This document shows, piece after piece, positions 10,532 to 21,914 of a DNA stretch of 64,000 bases (the stretch's first letter is position 1; each line of letters opens with the position of its first letter). Position numbers and translations under genes: made by a program. This DNA is from Cerrena zonata (Eukaryota; Basidiomycota; Agaricomycetes; Polyporales; Cerrenaceae). The stretch spans positions 248,001 to 312,000 of the forward strand of contig JASBNA010000010.1 of assembly GCA_038087015.1 (NCBI GenBank). Direction: 5' to 3'. The notes under the pieces were generated by a model. It had not been told where the DNA came from and searched no databases. It was given only the letters and a program-made list of their open reading frames with translations.

Positions 10532-13350
10532 ATGGCTTCAGGGGAGATGGTCTTCTTCTCAAGGCCTCAGTCAGCTGCGGTGAAGATTGTAGCCCCGCCA
10601 GCGAAGGCGCAGGAGCCTGTCGGGAACAATGGCAAGAATTCTCCGCGAAAGGGTCCGTCGTCCATCGGTAGCGGATATTCAATCTCAATTGACTCTGGAC
10701 GTGTTCTTTCTACTAGATATGACTCAACGACAATGTAGGAACATATTGATCTATGGGTATGTTGTTAACGCTGCGTCGAACAGCGATTGTCGGATTGAAT
10801 CTTTGTATTCGGACAGTTCATGTAAATTCCAGGATAAAGGCTGTAACTTCTACCACCCATCCGTACGTTGAAATAGGATTCTGGCGTAACTTGTTCTAAC
10901 TTACTTACTTGTCTATTATACACAGCATGATAATCCTTCACCTGCGTATGTTCCTATTACACTCGTAGAACTACTCATGCTAACGGATACCATATAGACC
11001 TCCGGAATCACCGGTGCCCACACCGGCACTCCCTGCACATACTGTCAACGCCCCCGTATTTGTACCTAAGAGACACAGATCGCCTATTCCATCTCCAACC
11101 AGTCCGCCTCAGTACCCTCCTATCCTTCAATCCACTGAGACTCATTCGTCGTAAGCCTTGCTTATAAATCAAGCGGGTTCATTCTCACAACTTAGTGTTC
11201 ATAGCGGTTCGCCGTCTCCTACTGCAGACTCCGGATCAGATGCAGTGGAGTCGTCGAATGATGACCAGAATGACAATGCCCGCTCTGGACCAGTCGCCAC
11301 CTCCACGCCCAATCCGAGTGCCGCAGTGTTTGAACCCTTCAACTTTGCGCAAAGTAATCAATATGAATTTGTACCGGTAAGAACTTCCATGTCTATAAAC
11401 CTAATATTCTGTATGCGATTGGTTGTTGTGCTCAGAGCTACCCGGAGTCGTACGAAATCGTCCAAGCACCAATGCCTGATTATGATACTCCAGCAAATGA
11501 AATGTATTATCCAACATCCGCAGCATTTGCTCGCCAGCCGGTATGTATCTTGGGTTGAATGTCAGACGCGCTATTCTCCAAACTTTATCTCATGGCATAT
11601 CCTTGCAGCTCCTTTATCACCTTTACACCCAACCCCGCTCTGACGATCTCGAGCTTCGATACTTTGTACCTGATGATATCCGAGAAGAGCTACAACGACG
11701 CTCAGAAACGGTTCATATGGCCCCTGTACCTGGTCTGAATCTTCCTGAAGACCTACAAGATTATCATAGTTTAGCTCCACTAGAGCCAGTCAGTGGTGAT
11801 CGGCGCAAGTTCGGAAGTTGGCACTCTGCCGTATACAGAGCGGTCAATTCCAAGGATGGTCAGACCTATGTCTTGCGACGGATCGAGAGTAAGTTTAAAC
11901 ACTCATGGAAGTCACCATTATTGATTGCAATAACCCAGATTTCAGACTACCCTCGGTGGACGCATTCACGTCAATCGAAGCCTGGCGTCGCATCAAGCAT
12001 CCCAACATCGTCTCCGTTAAAGAAGCTTTTACCACACGCGCATTTGGTGACTCATGTGAGTGTTTTGCTTATTAGTTCAGGATCAAAGGTACTCATTATT
12101 GTAGCATTGGTTGTGGTATATGATTATCATCCAAACGCGACAACTCTTTTCGAGAATCATGTCAAGGCCAAGGCTGGCCAAGTATCCAACGGACGTGGTA
12201 ATCGAACGCAGGAACGGATACCTGAACGAACACTGTGGAGCTATATCGTTCAGATTGCCAGTGCTGTTAAAGCTGTTCACGACGCAGGACTGTCTGTCCG
12301 TGTCATTGATGTCACAAAGGTTTTGATCACGAGCAAGAACAGGTTCGTTATACATCAATATATTTATATTCTTTAGAATATTCCTAAAGAATTTGGATAC
12401 ATAGGGTTCGTATCAGCTCTTGCGGAATTGTCGATGTTCTCATGTATGAAGCACGTCAAGATATCAGCATGCTTCAACATGAGGACCTCGCTATGTTCGG
12501 TAAACTGATTTCTGTACTTTGTTGCCACCACCCGAACGCGGCCAACCATCCACAGAAGGCCTTGGATCAAATCAATCGCAATTACTCCGTCGACGTGAAG
12601 AATCTTGTTATTTCCTTGATGTCCAAGATGAACATACAAGGCAAGAAGGTAATTACCAAGGATTTAAAGCAATATTCTAGTGTGCTAATTTATACAAAGC
12701 CTATCGATCAGGTGGTCGATGTGATCGCTCGACATACAATGCAGGAGTTTGAAGAGGCGCAAAAGTTTGTCGCAGTGTCATTTGTGGACCTCTTCCATGT
12801 TTTGCTCACGTCATATCTAGCGCTGTGGACCGGCTGGAAGGCGGTTTGATGAGTGAACTCGAGAATGGTCGTCTCTTCCGTCTACTTTGCAAGTTTGGTT
12901 TCATCAACGAACGTCCCGAGTTCGCTCTCGATCTTCGGTGGAGCGAAACCGGCGATCGATATATTATCAAGCTCTTCCGCGATTATGTCTTCCACCAGGT
13001 GGACGAACATGGGAAACCGGTGGTCAACTTGTCCCATGTTCTAACTTGTCTTAATAAGGTCAGTTCTCTTGTTGTCTCCAAACCATATGGTATCTGCTGA
13101 CCGTCATAATTCCATTGTTGCATTATTATGGATGATTCCTTGTTCTCTCATTATTTTAGCTCGATGCTGGTACGGATGAACGAATTATGCTTGTTTCTCC
13201 CGATGAACAGAGTTGCCTCGTTGTAACTTACAAAGAAGTCAAGTCATACATTGAGTCAGCGTTCAAGTACGTTTTTGTTCTCGTATGGCATTCCCCGTTG
13301 TATCATGGCTGACTCATGTACTATTTTGTAGTGAGTTGAGGGCAGGATGA
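10532..13350 (+). CDS. PAN3: PAN2-PAN3 deadenylase regulatory subunit PAN3
   Basis: Scaffold of the PAN2-PAN3 poly(A) nuclease; binds poly(A)/PABP and recruits PAN2. Exon 1 encodes [20 protein letters not shown] (ATG 10532; in-frame Met at 10547). A 64-nt intron with an unusual donor (GTCCGT) ending CTACTAG would join it to [14 protein letters not shown]. The next exon adds [13 protein letters not shown], completing the N-terminal CCCH zinc finger. Ser/Pro-rich sequence follows, then the pseudokinase: [27 protein letters not shown] (degenerate ATP site), and [13 protein letters not shown] text that is really the exon ending [20 protein letters not shown]. The conserved C-terminal knob is [37 protein letters not shown] and [20 protein letters not shown], ending NELRAG at 13350. 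Alternative start: MARILRERV at 10629 without the first intron. Confidence 0.9.
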
Positions 13351-14204
13351 TACGGATCTTCTCGCAGATCCTTTCCGTTTCGAAAAATAGCTAGAATCAG
13401 AAAAAAGACATAGAAAAACAACTAAAAATACGACTACGTTTCTTCCTCTTATCGTCTCGGTCCCATTTTACACAGGACATGACTCGTCCCAAGCGTCTAG
13501 GACCTTCCCTACGGAACGGTAATCTTGATCGATTTTTGGCGTGATCTTCGGGTTGAATCTAGTATGAGCAACGCATCCAGAATTGCGCCTTTCCTCGCAG
13601 CAAGGGAACATCTGACCCATTGAAAACAACAGAGAAAGGGGCGGAGCCTGACGGAACGTGTTCACAACATGTGCACCTCAAGCTTCGGTAAGCTTCATGA
13701 CGACGTAAACAATAAATGTATACGCGGAGACAACGCGACGACGCTACTTGAAGTATAGTGTGATACATACGAGAACTCTGGAACATAGTTAGTATGTATA
13801 CAAATAGGTCAGCATACCATGAAGCTAACAGGGGAAGCGACTGCGAACAGAGGGAATGCATCGCTTGCACAAAGCTGCGTGAGCCCTCGCAACGAAGTAG
13901 AATAATACACTTTGATTTATGTTGTTATGAGAGGGATTGTCAAGAAACAATCGGACGGAACTAGGAGACATGTTCGATTACGCAAAAATGTTTGCGGTGA
14001 GCATAATGAAGAAGACATTCGGGGAACGAGGTCAAATCTTTGCATAGCGCGCGAAGCCTTCGGGGCGGAAAGTGATCGTTGAATCGGCAATGATTGTTGT
14101 GCGCCCCCAAGTCTGATGGAGTAAGAAGAGCAGTTCAACGAATTCGCCGACACCGTCCCTCCTAACTAGAGAGGTGGGCCTACTAAAGATATTCCGTAAA
14201 CGCG
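13351..14204. other. Intergenic, no gene seen
   Basis: 3' flanks of two convergent genes (PAN3 + and Cid1-like -). Open frames are short and low in protein character. No RNA gene or repeat was recognised. Confidence 0.5.
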
Positions 14205-17200
14205 TCATTCTTTGGTCTTCATGGTCAACGCCTCAGTCTGTTTTACCAAGTCATTTCCATCCACAGTGACATCGCCTTGAATCTCGATAGTGTCTCCTTT
14301 ACCAACCACCTCGTCGGGCTTTGCGGCCACGAGGACCGCTGAGAGGGGTAATTTGACGTTTGAGTGCCTCGGGGAAGGCGGAGATGTGGATATGGGCGAA
14401 ACAGACACTGCGTACTGCATAGGAGAGCTGTTACAAGACAGCATAGACGGAGACCGGCTCTCATCGTCAGTGGATGGGGATACACAACGTAATTCGGGTA
14501 CTCCAAGATTGGCTTGTAGGAATGGCGAAGATGGGGCTGAGGGTGGAAGCGGCGATACTGTAGTCACAGGTAGGGATGATATTGTAGAGGGAGGCGGTGG
14601 GTTTGGAAGGATTTGTCGGTGTTCTCGGTCATTGGATGGATTAGTAAGTTCGTCCAAGGTATAAGGAAACCTGGGCGACACTGGAGTAGTTGTTTGCATT
14701 GTGGTTTGAGGTGTAGGAGTAGACGGAACAATGGTGGCAGTAGAGTGTGAATGCGCGTGTGAATGGATGCGTTGATATGAATGTGGAGGTTGATAAAGTT
14801 GTGGTGGGTCAGAAATGGAATCCAGGGATGTCGGTACCGACATGGTCGCAGATGGGGGTAAAGGCGCTACTAACGTTGCGGGTATGTCGTTTCTGTGAAA
14901 TTGTGAATATTGAGAAACGTGCGACGGTATTGGGGGCTCGTCATATGTTAACCAACGGTCATCCTGATACATATGTCGGGGTATATTGACTACGGGTTGT
15001 TTGGGAGAATTGCTGCTCATGTCGCTCTCCACCGATGGTGATCTTTGGATGATTGGTCCTCTGGTGCTTGTGGCTGCATTCAATACTCCCGCGTTAGATC
15101 TTGCACTTGGAGTTCGTAGATCGAAAGGTGGAGTAACATTAACTACAGGAACCGGAGTGGAACTATCACCATTCTCTCGGGCCGCCATCGCTCTTGATAG
15201 CCTTTCCCTAAGTGGTGAAGTTTCATAGAATACCGCAGCTCGCTGAACCTGACTAGGTGAATGATTCGCGCTAGACGAGTATGAAGAATGTGAGGGTCCA
15301 ATCACATGCGCCTGAGCTTGAGCTAACGTTTGCACAGGAGCTTGTGCCTGAGGGGTATACATCGGTATGACTGGCATCGAGAATCTATGGCTTGTTATCC
15401 TTGGTGAAGGTCCAGAGGTACTTCTCCGAGGAGAAGAGTCAACAGTCAATCTTGGGGGAGAGTCTTGCAGAGGGACATCAGATGCTTGTGGTTGACCCAG
15501 TCTAAACTGCCTTCCACGAAGCTTCAACCTCTCCGTTGTTCTGGGTTCAGCGAATCCATCACTATCGGCCTGGGGTTGGATGTCCCCTCTAGAGCTCGAT
15601 GGATCTTGCACCTGAGCAAACGAGGCCAATCTGAAGTCTTGATGAGGTGACGGCCTCAACTGAACTGCGGAGAACGGTTGTGTCAAGCCCCTCACGTGCT
15701 GATACCCTTGCTGGGTCCGACCACCAAGCGAAGTAACCCCTTCGTCAGTGAAAGAACGTATCGATCGAACATCGTCGGACTCCGCTAGACTTCGATTCTC
15801 TTCAAAGTCGTCGTCAGTCATAACACTTCTCTCGGAAGCGGTATCCTGCTCTCTTTCCCTCTCTCGGGCCGCATTAGATGCAGTAGCCAGAGCGAACACT
15901 CTGCCCAGCTGATCATCGAATGCTTCTCGATCTTCGTATGATGCTTCTGGGGGTGGAGGGCTAGTCCATTTCGCTCGCTTTGGGGCCATGTGCTCGAACT
16001 GATGGTCGGGTACCATAGAGGGCAAGCGTTCCATATTTGACTTTTGCACAAAAGACGGAGGATCGTGCATTTGTGGAGGAGAAAGACGGTCAGCGGGAGC
16101 AGTCCGCATTGGGTTACTTCCAACCGTATATGGCGTTTGAGGGGGTAGGGGAGATAATCGAGGGGGATTAAACGTCGTGGCGGACGAACGAGACGGTGAA
16201 GCTTGGAGGAGCTCCTCATCCTTACGCTCTTCGCACAACTGAGCAAGCGCGACAATAGCACGCTCTGGGCGGGAGGCCAGGATGCGAGAAGCACGCATCA
16301 ACTCTCCACGGATCTATTGAATGTTAGCAATTGAGCGATCCAACGGCCTACGCAAGACTGAAACTTACTGTGTATAGACCATCCCTTGTAACGCACCGCG
16401 ATACGTTGAAATCAACCTCAAATGGGTCCTATCCAAAATTATAACGTCTCACCATAAAAATAAAATATCGGTCAAAACTTACTTCAATGCACAGTCTATT
16501 CCGCTCTCTGGCGGTTCCCCTGTCCGACTGTGACATTTAGATTGAGTTAAATTACGAATCATGCGGTGCAAATATGTAGCAACGTACCTCACTTGCCCAA
16601 CCCTTGCTGTCCTTCTTCAGGAGACCCGCTCGGATAGATGCGACACCGGTATTGTACTGGAAGTCTCGAGCGTAGAATCGGAAGAAGTCCACAAGACTGG
16701 ATGTTGGTAGTTAGGTCATAAGACTAATAAGACTCAAGGAGAAGGACTCACAGTTCGGCCACGCTTTCAGTGTTGCTAGATTGCCACCGGCCCCGGAGGA
16801 GTTCGATGTCGTCAAAAAACCTGGTACAAATGAGTGTAACTACAAAAATGGTATCCTCAATATGACATACCAAATATTGTGTCCATGAAGTGTTGTTTCC
16901 TCCTGATATATAGTTAGTCTAAGCCGCGGGCATGGTATTAAAACGACATGCCTGAGATATAGGTCGCATCGGTGGCATTTGCTGCAAATTTGGCAGCACT
17001 GGGGGGTTCTTTACGTGAACCAAGAAAAATATTACAAGTAAAACATATCCATAAGATGATAAAGTACCCTTGTATGGTGAGTTGATTTTTCTAAGGAAGA
17101 ATGGGTGGTCAGTATGATTCAGGTGATCGTACACCTGAAAGATCCTCGGAAGGTGATTATGATATCTGATCGCTTACCGTCGTTTACACCAAACTTTGAC

Positions 17201-17937
17201 TACGGTAGATTGCTTTGAGGATTCATATATGCTTGGAAGACGGCGGTGGACTCACGAAACAAGACCATGGTCCGCACGCGCGGTGGGTCGATGAGAGCAT
17301 AACACATAAGCAAACGTGTGTTTTCGAGGGCAAGCCTGTTTTCGAAGCCAATATCGCAGGCGATGCCATATGGAAGGCCAGGTGAAGGGTCTAACGAGAG
17401 TTTGACAATAGGTATTCGAGCATGAGGGAGTGGTTTCACATGAAACTTTGTCTCTGTTGAGGATCAATGAGAGGTACAATGTAGATCGGTATGAATGATC
17501 GTACCCCGTTCTAGCAGGTCACCAAGCATGGTGACGAGATCGCTTGCAGACAAGCGTTCTTCAGAGTCAATGAGGCAACAAAGGTCCATATCTAGAGTGA
17601 AGGGTTAATTAAATGCAGCGAATTGGGATGGGATCTGTGAATGCGTACCTGAATTGCGTAGACTAAAGCCGTTCGCGGTACTACCGAACGAGAGCAATCG
17701 GCTCTCGGGTTCTATTGTTCTAATGAGGCGTTCAAGTAGCTTGCGGACATCCTCCTTGACGATGAGTTCTTCTCGGGTGGGTAGCAGCTGGATCACAAAT
17801 TCGTAGAGACATTGGGAGAACTCGGCGAGGAATCGCTGCTTGGAGGTGTGCCTCTGGGACGGGGCCTGGAGCGGTTGCTGGGCTTGATGCGGGCTATGTC
17901 GGAGGGGCTGGAGGCGTTGGGAGTAGACTGCAGTCAT
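14205..17937 (-). CDS. Cid1-family RNA nucleotidyltransferase (terminal uridylyl- or poly(A) polymerase) with long disordered tail
   Basis: Non-canonical nucleotidyltransferase that adds U or A to RNA 3' ends. Start: ATG 17935-17937 (MTAVYSQRLQPLRHSPHQAQ). In order: CLYEFVIQLLPTREELIVKE, the G-S motif LLSFGSTANGFSLRNS, the metal-binding pair DMDLCCLID (about 17580-17600), IPIVKLSLDP, and ACDIGFENRLALENTRLL with the third acidic residue. The central domain follows: KVWCKRRKINSPYKGTLSSY and GYVLLVIFFLVHV. The PAP-associated part is VDFFRFYARDFQYNTGVASI, LCIEDPFEVDFNVSRCVT and GLYTIRGELMRASRI. A tail of roughly 650 residues, rich in Ser/Pro/Gln and lacking a known domain, ends LTMKTKE. The tail is much longer than in yeast Cid1, as in several filamentous fungi. 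U versus A preference cannot be read from the sequence. Confidence 0.88.
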
Positions 17938-18872
17938 TGCAGTTGGACACTGTCAACGTCGACGTCGACGTCGAGGAAGAAGATACCGGCAGCGAGGTCA
18001 GGGTAAGCTCGAGATGATCGCTTTCGGCGTTTGAATTCGGCACCGCTTATTTAAATCTGGAGGTAGGTAGATATACTTTGGGTATAAGTACTGTATTCTT
18101 GTATTGTTATACCTTGTACAAGGAGTTTAAAACAAGCAGCAGCTTGTCACATCGGGGTGTATGTACTATATGACTAGTTCACTTGTCACACCCATTGTTC
18201 GCTAAACCCGCCCTGACCGCTCTCCGTGCTCAATTGACAGCCTTCCCCCTCCATACCTCAAGGGGTCCCACGTTTGGACCACGGGCGAACACCGGACCAC
18301 ACCTGTGGAAAGTTTGAACAGCAAATGTGATCCGAATTCATTCCCCTAACTTCCCTCCTGCGGTGTGAGCGTCCGAAACCACGAACAGACATCATCTTTT
18401 ATGATGAGAATAAAAGAGACTTGCCTCTCACGAGCTTGAAACTCGACCACCGGCTTTCACGATCCTTCACATGCATCAGTGTTCACGGTAGGGAGCGTGG
18501 ACACATGTTGCGATTATAATTGTATGCTCAACGCAACTTTAATAATACTCTGACAGATAGAGACGTCATTCACTTTAGGGCTAGAAATCTAGAAAATATC
18601 GTAAAGTCGATCAATAACTCGGTACGAGTCTCCATTTCATGTAAAGGTACGCACCCTCAAGGTGAGGCTCTGATGCATGATGAGCGCAGTTATAAATAAC
18701 AATTAGTACACCTCGTTGCAGAAAGGTAGTACTCAACTTGGGGCTAGTCTCGTCGAGGATGGAGAGCTAGACTCGGGTAGCTCCGAGCGGAGTCACGAAA
18801 AGGAATATTGATACTTGATTCGAATTCTCAAGCAAAAACGACATCGTATAAGACAAACAGAATAAGTAAATC
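17938..18872. other. Intergenic, no gene seen
   Basis: Upstream flank of the Cid1-like gene and 3' flank of kinase-like copy 2. A short run of GTCGAC hexamers lies near 17955-17980. No gene was supported. Confidence 0.5.
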
Positions 18873-19611
18873 TTAATCCATGCACGGCATACCAAATAAT
18901 GTTAACAGAGGATACTCTGGACGATAATTCAACTGTTCTTGTGGGTGCAACGGTCCAAGGGATCGTCGGTCCCAAGGGTCTCGACGACCGTACACACCTG
19001 CAATCGTGTCATGTTCCAACACCTCGCAGCCGGCCAAGGCGAAGGCACTGTGTCCAAAATCATCCGTGATATGGTCATCCCCGGAAAGAGGCTCTGAGTG
19101 CAATCACTGAAATCGACGTCATCCGGTAACACAGGGACAGATGATAGAGGAAGGAGAGGGCCAATAACGCCAAGACTCTCATAAATTTTATGTTCAATCA
19201 AATATTCCATAGTAAGTAGCGGAGACATGGAGAAAGCTGCCAAAACGACCTTGGCAGCAGACAGACTAGGCAATGGAATGTGGCTGCATCATGATATGAC
19301 TTCTCGCGCTTGTGTACCTTCCTGGGGTTTCAAGATGAGAGTATTCTGGAGAGTGGGTGGGTAGATTATCGGACACAGAAATGTTGGTGAAGGAGAGTTC
19401 TGCGAGTATCATGGACGGAGTCTCAAAATTGTAGTGGAATCCGAGTTTGGGTCTCGAAGGTGAATTGAGGGATAGCCTTGGGTTGATAACGACGGCGAGG
19501 GTGACGTGAAGTTGCTCGTAACATCTGTAGCTTAGGCGGCCCAGGTACAGGCTGAAGTAGAACTTCATGAGAAAGCAGCCTCTCGATATATGGCATGAAA
19601 TATTCGGGCAT
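18873..19611 (-). pseudogene. Kinase-like family copy 2 (large internal deletions)
   Basis: A shortened relative of copies 1 and 3, with an N-terminal MPYIERLLSHEVLLQPVPGP (just inside ATG 19611) and the family end LLTLFGMPCMD (stop at 18873). The middle is missing. After an N-terminal piece the sequence jumps to PSLSAAKVVLAAF and LPLSSVPVLPDDVDFS, then fuses straight to DCTQSLFPG, which in the intact copy follows DFG. This removes the lysine strand, hinge and catalytic loop. The junction near 19105-19115 lies at a GATTTC-like microhomology. One base is also missing in FPGDDH, shifting the frame again. No kinase could be made. It lies about 690 bp from, and divergent to, membrane-family member 1. 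Confidence 0.85.
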
Positions 19612-19763
19612 CGGGTCACGGTGGGCTTATGACAAGTGGCAGAGGTACTTTGAAGCGTTCTTAATGATTCCCAATTGTTCTCGAAAGTTTGAAATATTAG
19701 ATGAACCACCGGCTCGCGGTAAGAGCCTGAGGTGCTTGAGATACATATACTATGTCCCCGCAT

Positions 19764-20298
19764 AAGTTAGGCAATTAGTAAACTACCCTAGTGAGTGATA
19801 ATTAATTTCTGTCTTAGGTAGAATATACATATTAGTAACATTACCAGCGGAGATCAATTCTTGTAGCGCCTGTATGCGAGAAAATAACATTGCCAATCTA
19901 TGATCTACATGTTGTGTTGTTTCATAACATCGGAAAAGGTATCGCATGCTTTACGCATGTTTTCTTCATTTGGGTTCTCTTCATATGGACTATTTTCCAC
20001 ATATTTGCTGCATGGTTTCTCCATGTTTGACGACTAAATATTGAGAAAACTAGCATTCAATCATCACTCGTGATGTTATTTCCTTGCCACCGCCGGCTCG
20101 GGAAAAAAGGATCCTCGCTGTGAGGAGGCTATAGCCTTTGTACCGCTGTGACCGTTCTTCATGGAATACACGTTTTACACCTTTGTTGTTTGACAATTGG
20201 CATGAACTCTAACACGTTATTAGGGTCTGCACAGGTTCAGATCAGGAAGGCAGAACCTGTAGGCGTAGTTGGGTTTCATTCTCTTGCAGACGACCCTC
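19764..20298. other. Intergenic upstream of membrane-family member 1
   Basis: AT-rich flank; no gene seen. Any promoter of member 1 must lie here. Confidence 0.45.
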
Positions 20299-21408
20299 AT
20301 GTTGAACATGCTCGACTTCCTGTCTACTTCTCTCCGTCTTGCGACCGAGCCTGAATCCCTCAGCTCCAGTCCAAAATCTCAATGGCAAAATCCAAACATC
20401 GTCTTATCAATCCTCACCATTGTTGGCGGTGACATCATCCAACGCGCTATCGCCCAATTATCCGGCCACCCTTCGTATATTACGCCAGTCGCATTTTCAT
20501 TCGGATGGGTGGGCTATACGCTCAGTACAGCCCTCACGATTATGTGCGAAGGTCGAATCATGCCCCCTGTCGATTGCGACTGCATACTGATTAACGCGAA
20601 AAGCCAGTATAGTAGGATGAACAGGTCATGGATCCTGGGTCGTCTAGTTCGGGATCATGAGAAGGATCCGTTGAAACCAGGATTGACCGTATCGTTCTAC
20701 AAGACATCTACAAATCGTGATAGTCAACCTCAAGGCATCCCTACCTCAGATTGGGTGTACTACTCCGGCATAGTCGTAATCCTAGTACAACTAGTAATTG
20801 CCGCTATACCTGGTATTGTTTCTCGAGACTGGTCAGTTCTCACTGTCACAGCTTTGGGGACGAGCCTCGCCCTTCTTAGTGGCGCCTTGCCGAAGTGGAA
20901 AGCCGAGAAATGGAGCGGACGGAAGTCACAAAAAGATAGCGACAGAACAGTTATATGCCTGACCAGAGGAAATGGCTATAGTGATGTCATAGTCATTATT
21001 AGCGAAGGGAAAGACCAGTATCGATTGGAAGATCTCGCCAATGCTCGCAATTCCCCCGTCCCCCACACCATCCCGATCGCGTTGATGCTCTGTACCGCCC
21101 AGGTTCTACTTTTACTAATAGTGGCCAACCTCAATGACCATGCATGGTTAGTGTTAGGTATCAGCACACTCGGTATCCTACAGAATGCCCTTGCAGCTAG
21201 CGTCCGTCGTGATCCTAGTGCGAGCGGGATCCATTTGGAGCAGCTGGGTGACCCTGTCAGCGACAAGAAAGTGATGAAAGCGTTGCAAAAGGCTGAAGAA
21301 CAGGAGCAGTATGTTGGCTTGTCGCTCTTGCCGATATTCTTCCCGGGTGGTTTACGAGCAGATGAAGAAGAATGGAGGGATGGTACCTTTGCAAAGTATA
21401 AAGTATAA
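20299..21408 (+). CDS. Uncharacterised membrane protein family, member 1
   Basis: Intronless frame of about 370 residues starting MLNMLDFL (ATG 20299; a second Met lies at 20308). Family blocks: SQWQNPNIVLSILTIVGGDI, RAIAQLSGHPSYITPVAFSF, MPPVDCDCILINAKSQYS, RSWILGRLVRDHEKDPLKPG. Hydrophobic spans: YYSGIVVILVQLVIAAIPG, the next at LTVTALGTSLALLSGALP, then IALMLCTAQVLLLLIVANL and WLVLGISTLGILQNALAASV. Between the pairs is a soluble loop with TVICLTRGNGYSDVIVIISE and KDQYRLEDLANAR. It ends LSLLPIFFPGGLRADEEEW. No named domain is recognised and the function is unknown. Members 2-5 lie elsewhere in the window. The second span carries Leu-Leu-Ser-Gly where members 2 and 4 have Gly-Gly. Confidence 0.85.
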   Translation: MLNMLDFLSTSLRLATEPESLSSSPKSQWQNPNIVLSILTIVGGDIIQRAIAQLSGHPSYITPVAFSFGWVGYTLSTALTIMCEGRIMPPVDCDCILINAKSQYSRMNRSWILGRLVRDHEKDPLKPGLTVSFYKTSTNRDSQPQGIPTSDWVYYSGIVVILVQLVIAAIPGIVSRDWSVLTVTALGTSLALLSGALPKWKAEKWSGRKSQKDSDRTVICLTRGNGYSDVIVIISEGKDQYRLEDLANARNSPVPHTIPIALMLCTAQVLLLLIVANLNDHAWLVLGISTLGILQNALAASVRRDPSASGIHLEQLGDPVSDKKVMKALQKAEEQEQYVGLSLLPIFFPGGLRADEEEWRDGTFAKYKV

Positions 21409-21914
21409 AGTGAAAAAGAATAAACAAAGGACTCATGGTATGCACATAGTGCTCCGAGTGGCGGATTCTCGGTTTTGATAGTATAGTTCTTGAAAAGGCG
21501 AAACCCCACATCGGGATAGCCGGATCTCCTTTTCTCCTTTTCTGACTGCTACTTTTCGCGTAACGAGTGTTGATCTTCTAGCTTCGAACACCATTACTTT
21601 AGTATGAACACTCGCGAATCCCTCCATAAAAATACAATAATATAGTACCTTCGTAACGTGTTTTTCTGTAAAATATTTGTTCTGAAGATTCGCGCCGGCT
21701 CAGACTGAGCTTCACATCAGCCTCACAACGAACCAATCGGTAATTGAATGTTGTACTTTTTGTGTATCATTCCATTCGTACAGTCTAGGAGGTGTTTACT
21801 TAGATTCGCATTAAAGGGATCCGAACATGCATACCGGGAGAGGCAACTCTACATCCTGAAAGAACCCAAATCAAAGAAAAGGAGTATAAAAAAACAAAGG
21901 AACAAAACCAAGAA
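21409..21914. other. Intergenic, no gene seen
   Basis: Convergent 3' flanks of member 1 (+) and the RasGEF gene (-). Nothing else was supported. Confidence 0.5.

Noticed and set aside
10209..10688. Longer TFIIE-beta N-terminus starting near 10688
   Set aside because: Would overlap PAN3 exon 1 and lacks conservation before MTSLTRDASNFK; the ATG at 10403 was preferred.
14290..15650. Several plus-strand frames opposite the Cid1-like gene
   Set aside because: They lie antisense to the long low-complexity tail of the spliced minus-strand gene and show no domain.
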